DNA of 64,000 bases from NCBI RefSeq assembly GCF_018687715.1, contig NC_056754.1, forward strand, positions 13,538,501 to 13,602,500, written 5' to 3'. Origin of the DNA: Carya illinoinensis (taxonomy: Eukaryota; Streptophyta; Magnoliopsida; Fagales; Juglandaceae). The stretch's first letter is position 1; every line of letters begins with the position of its first letter. Below are positions 1 through 10,502 of this stretch, piece after piece. The notes under the pieces are model-generated. The model was not told the origin of the DNA. It worked only from the letters and a program-made list of their open reading frames with translations, and made no database searches. Both the position numbers and the translations under genes were made by a program.

Positions 1-249
1 AATACCTGTCAATGTTTTAGCATGTTGACAAGAAATCATATCATTTACAAAAAAAAATTCTCTTAAGAATAAGCCTCTTGTTTTAAACCTTAAAAGCAAC
101 TGCATAATTATATAAATTACACTATTAGCTACATGAGGACAAGATTATGCTGCATAAAACCTTTATCAATAGACTATAGGAAAGAAAAATAATACAAAAA
201 GAGAAAATGAAAGAGAATGAAAAACTATTCTCAAAGATGATTTTTGTTG
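1..249. other. AT-rich non-coding stretch, probable POLD1 intron
   Basis: No reading frame or recognisable exon was seen. It lies beyond the 3' end of the LINE and, if the polymerase delta gene continues past the window edge, is part of its fourth intron. None of the expected next POLD1 residues could be read on the minus strand here. Confidence 0.4.
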
Positions 250-330
250 TTTTTTTTTTTTTTTTTGATGAATAAATAAATATATTGATCAAAGAATGGC
301 AAAGCCAGTTATACTAGTCTAATGCCCTAA

Positions 331-3138
331 CTAGGTAGGCACATTAGAGACAAGAAAATCTTGAAGAACCATGCCATTAAAATCCACAGCTATGGCCCAA
401 CTACAAAGAGTTCTGAAAAATAAATCTTTTAGTTCCTCTAGAGATCTTTCTTGGTCTTCAAAAGTCCTCTCATTGCACTCCTGCCATAAGCACCACATAA
501 TGCATAGAGGAATCATCTTCCACATTGCTCTGATTGGTTGCCTTCCTCTTAAATTTGGCCAACTAGCCAAAGCTGCCTGCACCGTCTTCGGCATAACCCA
601 TGCCATGTCTAGTCGAGTAAATACCTCATTCCAAAGGGTTCCGGCTGTGTCACAATGCAGGAAAAGGTGCTCTACCGACTCACCCTCTCTTTTACACATA
701 CAACACCACTCTGTAATAATAATCCTCCTTTTTCTCAAGTTGTCAATTGTGAGAATCTTCCCCAGAGAAGCTGTCCAGACAAAGAAGGAGACTTTGGGTG
801 GTGCCTTGTGTCTCCAAATCCTTTTCCAAGGGAACTGAGCATTTGGCTCCATAGTAAGAGCCTTATAGAACGAGCGAACAGTGAAAGCGCCTTTAGCTGC
901 CGGCTTCCACCACATCACATCCTCAAGCTGCCTGTTTGGTCTGATGGCATATATTAGGCTATAAAACTCAGCAAAGCCACTTACTTCCCAATCTTGTGCC
1001 GCCCTACTAAAGGTAACATTCCAATGAATATATCCCCCCGTGGTCTCCAAAACATCTTCCACTGAAACGTCCTTTGCACTTGCTATCTGAAAGAGAGAGG
1101 GAAATAAATCTTGCAAGGCCCTATTGTCACACCAAACATCACTCCAGAATTTTATCCTTGAGCCCACACCCAGCTGTAACTTCACAAAGCGATTAAACAC
1201 TTCCCATCCTCTTCTTATGTGTTTCCACAACCCAACACCATAGGCTCCCCTTACTTCTCTAGAGCACCAATCCCCCCAAAGCACACCATATTTCTTTTCG
1301 ATCACCTTTTTCCATAATGATTCTGGTTCTATCGCATATCTCCACAGCCATTTTCCTAGTAAAGCTCGATTGAACACCCTTAGGTTTTTAATCCCCAACC
1401 CTCCACCCGAGATTGGACGACAAACCTGTGCCCACTTAACCAGATGAAACTTAAACTCCTCCCTCATCCCCCCCCACAAGAAGTCACGTTGTAGTTTCTC
1501 AATACGTGCCGCTACACTCGCTGGTATTGGAAAAAGAGATAAGAAATAAGTAGGTAGGTTAGAGAGAGTACTCTTTATCAGAGTCAACCTACCACCTTTA
1601 GACAAATACATTCTCTTCCATCCCGCCAATCTCTTCTCAATTTTTTCAATCACAGTATTCCAGACCGACAACGCCCTTGAGGCACTACCCAGAGGAAGTC
1701 CCAAATAAGTCATAGGTAATGACGTTATCTTGCACCCCAACAATCTAGCTAACTGGCGCGTGTTAGGCACATCCCCTATTGGCACCAGTTCTGACTTCTC
1801 TAGGTTCACCTTCAACCCGGACACTGCCTCAAAACAAAGGAATAAAGCCTTCAGTGCTTGCATCTGATTTTGTTCCGCTTCACACATGATAAGGGTGTCA
1901 TCTGCAAACAAAAGGTGAGAAATATTAATAAAACCCCTCTCCGGGGTTCCTATCTTAAAACCCTCAACGAAGCCACTCGTAACCAAGGCCGTAATCATCC
2001 TGCTTAAAGCCTCCATGACTATAACAAACAATAAAGGTGACAACGGATCCCCTTGTCTCAACCCGCGTGAACTATTAAAAAAGCCCACTGCACCACCATT
2101 TACCAAAACTGAAAACTTCGCCGTCGATATGTACCAATGGATCCATTTCCCCCATCTCTCCCCAAAACCACATCTCCTTAGCAAATTGAGAAGAAACTCC
2201 CAATTGACATGATCATATGCCTTTTCCATGTCTAGTTTACACATGATCCCGGTATTTCCAGCCTTCAATCTACTATCAAGGCATTCATTGGCAATAAGCA
2301 CAGCGTCTAGAATCTGTCTTCCTTTTACAAAAGCATTTTGTGGATTCAAAACAATCTTCCCCACCACCTCACTCAGTCTGTTCGCAAGAACTTTGGAGAT
2401 TATCTTATATACCACATTCACTAAACTAATAGGCCGATATTCCGTGATTTCCGATGCCCCTACCTTCTTCGGTATCAATGCCAGGAAAGTGGTATTCAGA
2501 CTTTTTTCAAATTTTCTGACCCTGTAAAACTCTTGGAACACCTTCATCAGGTCCTCCTTTATCACATCCCAACAATCCTGAAAGAATCCCATAGAAAACC
2601 CATCCGGTCCTGGTGCTTTGTCCCTGTTCATTTTCATCACTACCTCATGAACCTCTAACTCCTGGAACTCCCTCTCCAATCGTAACACATCACTTGATTC
2701 GATAGTATCAAAAACCATCCCATTCAAAGGAGGCCGCCATTCCACCTGTTCTGTAAGTAAGTTCTCATAAAAGTCAACTATATGATTGTGAATGGTCTGT
2801 TCATCTCTACACTCCACCCCTTCAAATTTCAGCATCTCAATATTGTTGTTTCTTCTATGAGAATTTGCAATTTTGTGGAAGAAACTTGTGCTTCTATCTC
2901 CTTCCTGCAACCATAACGCCCTAGACTTTTGACGCCATGACACCTCTTCTAGAAGTATCAACCTCTCAACATCTGCATTCAACTCAGCCTTCCGACCTAA
3001 TTCTTCCTGTGTAAGTGGTTGCATCCCCTGACGCCTCTCGATCTCTAGAATTTCCAGCATCTTTATTTTTTTATTTTCCCCTACATTTCCGAATGATTCC
3101 GTGTTCCATACTCTTAAATCTCTTTTAAGTGCTTTCAA
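331..3138 (-). CDS. LINE reverse transcriptase (ORF2 C-terminal part)
   Basis: A 935-codon open frame carries a full L1-type reverse transcriptase. The pre-catalytic block DKAPGPDGF lies near residue 175, the YRPISLVNVVYKI block near 235, the RQGDPLSPLLF block near 363 and the catalytic FADD motif near 415. A zinc-binding RT domain (CCMCKREGESVEHLFLHC) lies near residues 815-835. The frame is uninterrupted, which is unusual in such a damaged element. Its apparent start at 3138 is artificial: the endonuclease domain lies just upstream in another frame and the two are normally one protein. The junction shows a single-base frameshift around 3195-3203. It would prime reverse transcription on nicked target DNA. 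Confidence 0.9.
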   Translation of the reverse strand: MKALKRDLRVWNTESFGNVGENKKIKMLEILEIERRQGMQPLTQEELGRKAELNADVERLILLEEVSWRQKSRALWLQEGDRSTSFFHKIANSHRRNNNIEMLKFEGVECRDEQTIHNHIVDFYENLLTEQVEWRPPLNGMVFDTIESSDVLRLEREFQELEVHEVVMKMNRDKAPGPDGFSMGFFQDCWDVIKEDLMKVFQEFYRVRKFEKSLNTTFLALIPKKVGASEITEYRPISLVNVVYKIISKVLANRLSEVVGKIVLNPQNAFVKGRQILDAVLIANECLDSRLKAGNTGIMCKLDMEKAYDHVNWEFLLNLLRRCGFGERWGKWIHWYISTAKFSVLVNGGAVGFFNSSRGLRQGDPLSPLLFVIVMEALSRMITALVTSGFVEGFKIGTPERGFINISHLLFADDTLIMCEAEQNQMQALKALFLCFEAVSGLKVNLEKSELVPIGDVPNTRQLARLLGCKITSLPMTYLGLPLGSASRALSVWNTVIEKIEKRLAGWKRMYLSKGGRLTLIKSTLSNLPTYFLSLFPIPASVAARIEKLQRDFLWGGMREEFKFHLVKWAQVCRPISGGGLGIKNLRVFNRALLGKWLWRYAIEPESLWKKVIEKKYGVLWGDWCSREVRGAYGVGLWKHIRRGWEVFNRFVKLQLGVGSRIKFWSDVWCDNRALQDLFPSLFQIASAKDVSVEDVLETTGGYIHWNVTFSRAAQDWEVSGFAEFYSLIYAIRPNRQLEDVMWWKPAAKGAFTVRSFYKALTMEPNAQFPWKRIWRHKAPPKVSFFVWTASLGKILTIDNLRKRRIIITEWCCMCKREGESVEHLFLHCDTAGTLWNEVFTRLDMAWVMPKTVQAALASWPNLRGRQPIRAMWKMIPLCIMWCLWQECNERTFEDQERSLEELKDLFFRTLCSWAIAVDFNGMVLQDFLVSNVPT

Positions 3139-3968
3139 CTTACCAGCAAAAATGAAACTGGGCGTACCATGTAACTGGTAGGAAGACCACCCTTGTTTAA
3201 CCCTGCCACAAAACCTTCAGATTTCAGCCACATATTTTCAAATTTAAAAGGCCGCTGGCCACTACATAACCCTCCACAATCCAGCAAAATGGGCCAATGG
3301 TCTGAACCTATCCGGGGCAAATGCTTTTGCCATACATCCGGGAAATGGCTTTCCCACTCTGGGGAAATTAGGAAACGATCCAGTCGAGACCATGATTGAT
3401 TGTTAGACCAAGCAGCAGTGCCTCCGGCTAGTGGCAAGTCTACCAAATTCAGATCAAAGATGCATTCCGAGAACTCCTCCATGGCTGGCCTCATTCTTCT
3501 ACTTCCATCAACTTCACTACAGAATCTTGCAACATTGAAATCTCCCCCAATGCACCATGGAAGATCCCACCAACTATAAACCCCGGCTAATTCATCCCAT
3601 AGTAATCTTCTATCCATATCTCCATTTGGGCCGTATACACCTGCAAAGGCCCATAGAAAGTCATCGGACACACACTTAAACGAACAAGCTACCATGTATT
3701 GTCCAATAAACTCCTCTATCTTATCCACCACCCTCCTGTCCCACAACAACAACACCCCACCCGATGCCCCGTTAGATGCCAAGTATGCCCAATCCACATG
3801 TATTCCACTCCATAAACTCCTCACAACCCTCCTATCAATCATCTTCAATTTTGTCTCTTGCAAGCATACTATATCCACTTTCCACTCTCGAAGCATGTTC
3901 CTAATCCGTAGGCACTTGTTAAGCTCATTAATCCCACGGACATTCCAAGTAACAATTTTAGGCTTCAT
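3135..3968 (-). CDS. LINE AP-type endonuclease domain (ORF2 N-terminal part)
   Basis: The 277-codon frame is an endonuclease/exonuclease/phosphatase domain that nicks target DNA for LINE insertion. Catalytic signatures are in order: TWNVRG (residue about 7), QETK (about 37), GGDFN (about 140), SRLDRF (about 195) and GSDHWP (about 222). It starts with an ATGA overlap on the end of the ORF1 frame (3965-3968), a termination-reinitiation arrangement. The last roughly 20 residues are out of frame; reading one frame over from about 3200 continues smoothly into the RT frame, so a one-base indel separates two halves of one ORF2. Confidence 0.88.
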   Translation of the reverse strand: MKPKIVTWNVRGINELNKCLRIRNMLREWKVDIVCLQETKLKMIDRRVVRSLWSGIHVDWAYLASNGASGGVLLLWDRRVVDKIEEFIGQYMVACSFKCVSDDFLWAFAGVYGPNGDMDRRLLWDELAGVYSWWDLPWCIGGDFNVARFCSEVDGSRRMRPAMEEFSECIFDLNLVDLPLAGGTAAWSNNQSWSRLDRFLISPEWESHFPDVWQKHLPRIGSDHWPILLDCGGLCSGQRPFKFENMWLKSEGFVAGLNKGGLPTSYMVRPVSFLLVS

Positions 3969-4312
3969 GGGGAGGCAGCCAGCCCCTTATCTTTTCCTCT
4001 ACCCCTTCTGGAGCTGCCCTCCATATTCATAGACCATGTCAATCTTCTCAGTTCCCGCTGTTTCTTAGAATGGCCTTTGTTTTTTTGATTATGCCCAGCT
4101 TCAATTGCTGTGAGCAATGCCATAAATTGCTCCTCGTATCCGTCACATTCTATCCCCACGAATTTTTGGATCTCTCTCACCTTATGAAAGACCCAATCAG
4201 ACACTTTCGATTGATCCGGAAAATAGGAATCCAAAGGAACAGGATCCTCCCTCCTGTAGTTCTGAAAACCGTGTAAATCATCTTCAAAAGAGATATCTTC
4301 CAACCCCAACTG
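3965..4312 (-). pseudogene. LINE ORF1, 3' fragment
   Basis: This is the C-terminal part of ORF1, downstream of the Gypsy insertion. It is hydrophilic, ends in a basic stretch (SSRRGRGKDKG) and stops in an ATGA overlap with the endonuclease start. Its 5' continuation is at 10503-11976 on the other side of the Gypsy element. No known catalytic domain was recognised; in this family ORF1 is an RNA-binding protein. Confidence 0.7.
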
Positions 4313-4317
4313 ACCAC

Positions 4318-6097
4318 TGTAACATACGAACCTAGAATTTAGGTTAATTCAATTAGAAATGATTTAGTTATGTTATTTTTATATTTATTCTTTTTATTAA
4401 TTTATCTCTATGGTAAGATTTTAAGTAATTAGATTGCTACGACACGTTTTCTAGAAAGATTAGTAACGTCTAGTGCCTCGTATAGGTCACGAGCTACGAC
4501 GTGAGATTTCAAAAGCAGCGCTAAGAGGTAAATAATATGATCATATAAATGTATGTGTAATGTAAATATTATAATTGGGTATGATAATATGATATGGTTT
4601 TGATGGTTATCTACGTTGCGCTAAGAGCCAAGTCAAGGTTAGATCGCTTTCATGAACTTCTATGAATTATGATGATTTACATGAAAGTAAGCCTATATAT
4701 ATGCTATGCTTTTATGGATTGTTGATTGATGGATTGAATGTTACTAAAATCACATGGAAGCCATGATATGATCATATAATAATTTAAGATAGGTATTCTA
4801 TGAATTAAAATAGCCAGATCATGCATGCTTCATTCATGTAGTGCTTAGACCATGTATGCCATATATTGTTCATGCAATAACTTAAGTCAAGCATGCCATG
4901 TAATAAATAGCCAGATCATGTATGCCATATTCATGTAGTTTTGAGATCATGCATGCCATGAAATGTCATAAAATGATTAAATCATGTTAGGTCATGTCAT
5001 GCTATGCTATACCATGTACAAGAATATATCATGTAATGCCATGCCATGTACAAGAATATGCCATGCTAGAAAAGTCTATGAAGTCCAAGAAAATTATCAT
5101 GCATTAAGAAAGATAAACATTTTAAGGTAACACGGACCCAAGCGTGTTTACCATAGTTATGCTAAGACGGTACCACGAACTCAAGCGTGGTTACCACAAG
5201 TTAAGTGAAACACGGACTCAAGCGTGTTTCACTCCATGTCATGCAAGTTAAGTGAACATGGACTCAAGTATGTTTCACTTCATGTCAAGCAAGATAAGTG
5301 AAACACGGACCCAAGCGTGTTTCACTCCATGTCATGCAAGTTAAGTGAACATGAACCCAAGCATGTTTCACTCCATGTCAAGCAAGATAAGTGAAACACG
5401 GACTCAAGCGTGTTTCACCCCACGTCAAGCAAGATAAGTGAAACACGGTCTCAAGCGTGTTTCACTTCATGTTATGCAAGTTAAGTGAAACACGGACTCA
5501 AGCGTGTTTCACTACATGACAAGTTATGTGGTGCCATGGACTCAAGCGTGGTTCACCATGAAATAAGTATAATTCAAGATAAACAAGTTACTCATGCAGT
5601 CACGCTTCATGTTTGCCACGATTATGAATGTTTCCGTTCATGTTAATCCATGAATGTTATATGAAAGTTATGATAAGGCTTTAAAAATCAAATTATGCTA
5701 AGCTATATAGTATTTTACGGTATGATGTATTATTTACTGAGTATTCGACTCATTTTTTGTTGTTTGTCTTTTTGTTTTCTTCTATGTTAATTGCCACAGA
5801 TGGTGATTATGATGATGCAGAGCTGGATGACCAGGAGTAGATTTAGTATAAGGACTTAGAGATGAATAAGTGTCATTTACACAAGGATTAAGTTTCTTTT
5901 ATGTCATTTCAATAACTAGTCTTGTTTAAGACTAGCTCATGTTTTGCTTTATTCAGTTTCAAGTTTCAAGACTATTTATATCCTTCCAATTAAGTTTCTT
6001 TCAATAAATGAGGTATTTCAGAGTAATGAGTCTCTTTACCGGGCATTTTATCATGTTTGTTAGTAACGTCTCTATCCTACGGGAACGGGGTGTTACA
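4318..6097 (+). repeat. 5' LTR of the Gypsy element (1780 bp)
   Basis: Starts TGTAACATACG and ends TGTTACA. Its 3' half contains an array of imperfect palindromes (see 5108-5560), which is missing from the 3' LTR. It should hold the promoter and start of the element's RNA; no precise TATA box was assigned. Confidence 0.95.
5108..5560 (+). repeat. Tandem hairpin array inside the 5' LTR
   Basis: About seven tandem units of roughly 47 bp, flanked by more diverged ones, each contain an inverted pair of the type GTGAAACACG ... CGTGTTTCAC around an 8-base loop, followed by a CATGTCAAGCAAG-like spacer. Paired changes occur in the arms (CACGG/CGTG in some units, CATGG/TATG or CATG in others), but not all are compensatory. 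Confidence 0.9.
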
Positions 6098-6099
6098 AT

Positions 6100-6111
6100 T
6101 GGTATCAGAGC
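6100..6111 (+). other. Primer-binding site, initiator tRNA-Met
   Basis: TGGTATCAGAGC lies two bases after the 5' LTR end and is complementary to the 3' end of plant initiator tRNA-Met, the usual primer of plant LTR elements. Confidence 0.93.
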
Positions 6112-6325
6112 TCAGGTCGAGAGATTCTGTAGACTCTTTTTGTTTATATATATAAAAAAAAAAAAGAAATAAGTTAGGATAGAAATTACCTAGGATGACT
6201 CCTGGCCAGCTCGAGGTCCACGAGGATCTTTATGATTATGTTTTAATTATTGCTTTGCTTGATTGAGTGCTTCATTGTTGATTGATTGTATTAGTTATAC
6301 TCATTGCATGAACGATGTTATTAGA

Positions 6326-6514
6326 ATGGCACCGGTTACTAGGCGTAATGAGCACCCTGAAGGCTCCACAGAACCACCACCGAATGAGCCTGAGGTATTG
6401 GCTGCTGCTGCTAGCAGACTTCTTCGGTACCTTGCTGATGATCAGGGTTTAGGAGTGAGGAATCCTAGGGTCGGTTGCACCCTAAACCAGTTTTGCAAGC
6501 AACCAAATGACTAA
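6326..6514 (+). pseudogene. Truncated Gypsy gag
   Basis: The frame opens MAPVTRRNEHPEG, a typical start of plant Gypsy gag, and stops after about 62 codons. The capsid core, zinc knuckle and the whole protease that should follow are absent. The sequence jumps within about 30 bases to the start of reverse transcriptase, in another frame, so a large internal deletion is inferred. Confidence 0.8.
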
Positions 6515-6534
6515 GACAAGGATGCTTTGGGTTT

Positions 6535-9480
6535 TTGACTAGTCTTGTAGCACCACCTGTAGAGGGACCCAAGCTTGAAGATATCCCCGTTGTCAGGGAA
6601 TTTCCAGATGTGTTTCCGGAGGATCTTCCAGGGTTGCCCCCGGACCGGGAGGTTGACTTTTCAATTGATCTCCTACCTGGGACGGCACCTATATCGAAGG
6701 CACCTTATCGTATGGCTCCGGTGGAGCTGAAGGAGCTTAAGGAACAGTTGAAGGAGCTGTTGGAGAAGGGTTACATCCACCCTAGTGTGTCACCATGGGG
6801 CGCACCGGTTCTTTTTGTGAAAAAGAAGGACGGTTCAATGAGACTCTGCATTGATTATCGAGAGTTGAATCGGGTGACAGTGAAGAACAAATACCCCTTA
6901 CCAAGAATTGATGATTTGTTTGACCAGTTACAAGGGGCCCAAGTTTTCTCCAAGATTGATCTATGATCAGGCTACCACCAGCTCAAGATCAAGTCAGAAG
7001 ATGTTTCCAAGACGGCGTTCAGAACTCGTTACGGACACTATGAGTTTTTAGTCATGCCATTCGGTTTGACGAATGCCCCAGCAGCCTTCATGGACATAAT
7101 GAATAGAGTGTTCAGGGAGTATGTAGATCAGTTTGTTATTGTGTTTATTGATGACATTCTAATCTACTCTAAAAGCCCAGCAGATCATGAAGGACATTTG
7201 AGGGTTGTGTTACAGATATTAAGGAAGCAACAGTTGTTCGTAAAATTCAAGAAGTGTGATTTCTGGTTGAAAGAGATTACCTTTTTGGGGCATGTCGTGT
7301 CAAAAGAAGGAATTTCAGTAGACCCGATGAAAATTGAAGCAGTTGTGAACTGGGCCACGCCAACCAATGTTAATAAAGTCAGAAGCTTCTTAGGTCTTGC
7401 AGGGTACTACAAGAAGTTCGTCGAGGGGTTCTCCAGTATCGCAGCCCCGATGACTAAGCTGACGAGCAAAAATGAGAAATTTATATGGACTGAAGATTGT
7501 GAAAGAAGCTTTAGGGAGCTGAAGAAGAGACTAGTCACAGCACTTGTACTCACTGTTCCCTCGGGCAATACGGGATTTATCATTTACAGTGATGCTTCTC
7601 TTAAGGGTTTGGGATGTGTCTTAATGCAGCATGGGAAGGTTATTGCCTACGCTTCTCGACAACTCAAGAGTTACGAAGAGAATTATCCGACGCATGACCT
7701 AGAGCTTGCAGCTGTTGTGTTTGCCTTGAAGTTATGGAGACACTATCTCTATGGGGAGAAATGCGAGATTTATACCGACCATAAGAGCTTAAAGTATTTC
7801 TTTAGTCAGAAAGACTTGAATATGAGACAGCGCAAATGGTTAGAACTTTTAAAGGATTATGATTGCAACATCAACTATCATTCGGGTAAAGCTAATGTAG
7901 TGGCAGATGCCTTGAGTCGGAAATCGTCCTCTAGTACCCTCGCTTCTATGTACACCCCTCAGAAGCACATTCTTTTGGATATGGAGAGAGCAGGGATAGA
8001 GATGATTATGGACACACAGGCTCGGTTGAGCAGTCTGACTTTGGGATCATCATTAATAGATCGGATAAAAGTTGCCCAAAATAGTGATCCAGGCTTAGTG
8101 AAGATCAAAGGAGAGGTACCAAAAGACAAAAGGCCGGAATTTTCAATATCTAGGGATGGCACTCTGAGGTTTAAAGGAAGAATTTGTGTTCCGAATGTTA
8201 AAGAGATTAGAGATGTGATTTTGAAAGAGGCTCACCGCTCACTCTATACAGTTCACCCTGGTAGCACTAAGATGTATAGAGATTTGAAGCAACAGTTCTG
8301 GTGGAGCGGTATGAAACGTGAGATAGCTAATTATGTGGCTCAATGTCTAACTTGTCAACAGGTCAAAGCAGAGCATCAGAGGCCATCCGGGCTATTACAA
8401 CCACTCCCTATACCGGTTTGGACCTGGGATGAAATTGGTATGGATTTTGTTTCAGGATTTCCTAAGGCACCAGGGGGTCAGGATGCGGCATGGGTGATTA
8501 TTGACAGATTGTCAAAGTCAGCTCATTTCATTCCAGTTCAGATGACGTATTCTACAGACAAATTGGCAGAGTTGTATGTACGCGAAATTGTCAGGTTGCA
8601 TGGAATACCTTCAAAGATTGTATTAGACAGGGATACTCGTTTCACTTCAGTGTTCTGGAGAAGTGTACAGAAAGAGTTAGGGACAGAATTGACCTATAGC
8701 ACAGCCTTTCATCCGCAAACAGATGGGCAGTCAGAGGGGACAGTGCAAATTTTGGAGGATATGCTTAGAGCTTGCGTGATGGACTTTAAGGGCAGTTGGA
8801 TTAAATACTTACCCCTGATCGAGTTTGCATACAATAACAGTTACCAAGAGAGCATTCAGGCGGCCCCATATGAGGTTCTTTATGGTCATAAGTGTCGGTC
8901 ACCCCTTTATTGGAATGAGGTTGGAGAACGTAGAATCCTTGGGCAGGAAATTATTCAAGATATGTGTGAAAAGATAGCTGTCATTCGGAAAAGGCTCGCC
9001 ATTGCGAAAGAACGACAGAAAAAGTATGCAGATCAGAGGCGTCGAGAGCTGCATTTTGAGGTAGGAAGCAAAGTATTCTTGAAAATTGCGCCGATGAAGG
9101 GAATCATGAGGTTCGGAAAGAAGGGCAAGTTGAGTCCGAGATATTTAGGACCCTTTGATGTACTGGAGAGGATTGGAGCTGCAGCTTATAGGTTGGCTCT
9201 TCCACCGCAGTTGTCTGCCATTCACGATGTTTTTCACATCTCCATGCTTCGGGAGTATATACCAGATCCGACACACATTTTAGAATACGAGCCTCTCCAA
9301 GTTTGCGAGGATCTCACCTACGAGGAGTTTCCAGTTGGGATCCTTGCACAAAAGACTCAAGTCCTCCGTAAGAAGACCATTTCGATGGTCAAAGTATTTT
9401 GGAGCAACCACACGGAAAAAGAGGCTACATGGGAACTAGAGGAGGACATGAAGAACAAGTACCCATACTTGTTTGATTGA
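6535..9480 (+). pseudogene. Gypsy pol: RT, RNase H, integrase, chromodomain-like tail
   Basis: The frame runs from [14 protein letters not shown] at the RT start to KNKYPYLFD at the end. One TGA at 6964-6966 interrupts it just after KIDL, where the family has arginine, so a CGA-to-TGA transition is likely. Downstream are the RT catalytic FIDDILIYS, RNase H ([19 protein letters not shown]), the integrase HHCC zinc finger ([10 protein letters not shown] ... CLTC) and the D,D,E core ([27 protein letters not shown]). The C-terminal [15 protein letters not shown] segment is the chromodomain-like tail thought to guide chromovirus insertion. With gag and protease gone and one stop in RT, this copy could move only with proteins supplied by another. 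Confidence 0.92.
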
Positions 9481-9511
9481 GGTACGTAATCTCGAGGACG
9501 AGATTTTTCTT

Positions 9512-9521
9512 AAGGAGGGGA
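9512..9521 (+). other. Polypurine tract of the Gypsy element
   Basis: AAGGAGGGGA lies three bases before the 3' LTR start, the expected primer site for second-strand synthesis. Confidence 0.88.
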
Positions 9522-9524
9522 GTC

Positions 9525-10497
9525 TGTAACATACGAACCTAGAATTTAGGTTAATTCAATTAGAAATGATTTAGTTATGTTATTTTTATATTTATTCTTT
9601 TTATTAATTTATCTCTATGGTAAGATTTTAAGTAATTAGATTGCTACGACACGTTTTCTAGAAAGATTAGTAACGTCTAGTGCCTCGTATAGGTCACGAG
9701 CTACGACGTGAGATTTCAAAAGCAGCGCTAAGAGGTAAATAATATGATCATATAAATGTATGTGTAATGTAAATATTATAATTGGGTATGATAATATGAT
9801 ATGGTTTTGATGGTTATCTACGTTGCGCTAAGAGCCAAGTCAAGGTTAGATCGCTTTCATGAACTTCTATGAATTATGATGATTTACATGAAAGTAAGCC
9901 TATATATATGCTATGCTTTTATGGATTGTTGATTGATGGATTGAATGTTACTAAAATCACATGGAAGCCATGATATGATCATATAATAATTTAAGATAGG
10001 TATTCTATGAATTAAAATAGCCAGATCATGCATGCTTCATTCATGTAGTGCTTAGACCATGTATGCCATATATTGTTCATGCAATAACTTAAGTCAAGCA
10101 TGCCATGTAATAAATAGCCAGATCATGTATGCCATATTCATGTAGTTTTGAGATCATGCATGCCATGAAATGTCATAAAATGATTAAATCATGTTAGGTC
10201 ATGTCATGCTATGCTATACCATGTACAAGAATATATCATGTAATGCCATGCCATGTACAAGAATATGCCATGCTAGAAAAGTCTATGAAGTCCAAGAAAA
10301 TTATCATGCATTAAGAAAGATAAACATTTTAAGGTAACACGGACCCAAGCGTGTTTACCATAGTTATGCTAAGACGGTACCACGAACTCAAGCGTGGTTA
10401 CCACAAGTTAAGTGAAACACGGACACGCTTTCTCTTTACCAGGCATTTTATCATATTTGTTAGTAACGTCTCTATCCTACGGGAACGGGGTGTTACA
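9525..10497 (+). repeat. 3' LTR of the Gypsy element (973 bp, internally deleted)
   Basis: Matches the first 900 bases of the 5' LTR by eye. At 10424/10425 it jumps from the first hairpin unit through a short CACGCTT segment (also found at about 5601 in the 5' LTR) to the last about 65 bases. About 810 bp including the hairpin array are missing relative to the 5' LTR. Confidence 0.93.
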
Positions 10498-10502
10498 ACC
10501 AC

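Larger units (their letters stand above)
4318..10497 (+). mobile_element. Ty3/Gypsy chromovirus LTR retrotransposon, defective
   Basis: The element has long terminal repeats (4318-6097 and 9525-10497), each beginning TGTAACATACG and ending GGGTGTTACA. A primer-binding site for initiator tRNA-Met, a purine tract and a 5-bp target duplication ACCAC (4313-4317 and 10498-10502) are also visible. The first 900 bp of the two LTRs look identical by eye, and two differences lie near the 3' end, so the insertion is recent. Yet it is broken: most of gag and all of protease are deleted, the RT has one nonsense codon, and the 3' LTR has lost about 0.8 kb. The chromodomain-like C-terminus of the integrase places it among plant chromoviruses (Tekay/Del-like, inferred). 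It is inserted in LINE ORF1. Confidence 0.95.

Noticed and set aside
5108..5560. CRISPR-like array of regular repeats
   Set aside because: Units are contiguous and the spacers are themselves repeated, it lies inside an LTR of a plant retrotransposon, and no cas genes are possible in this context.
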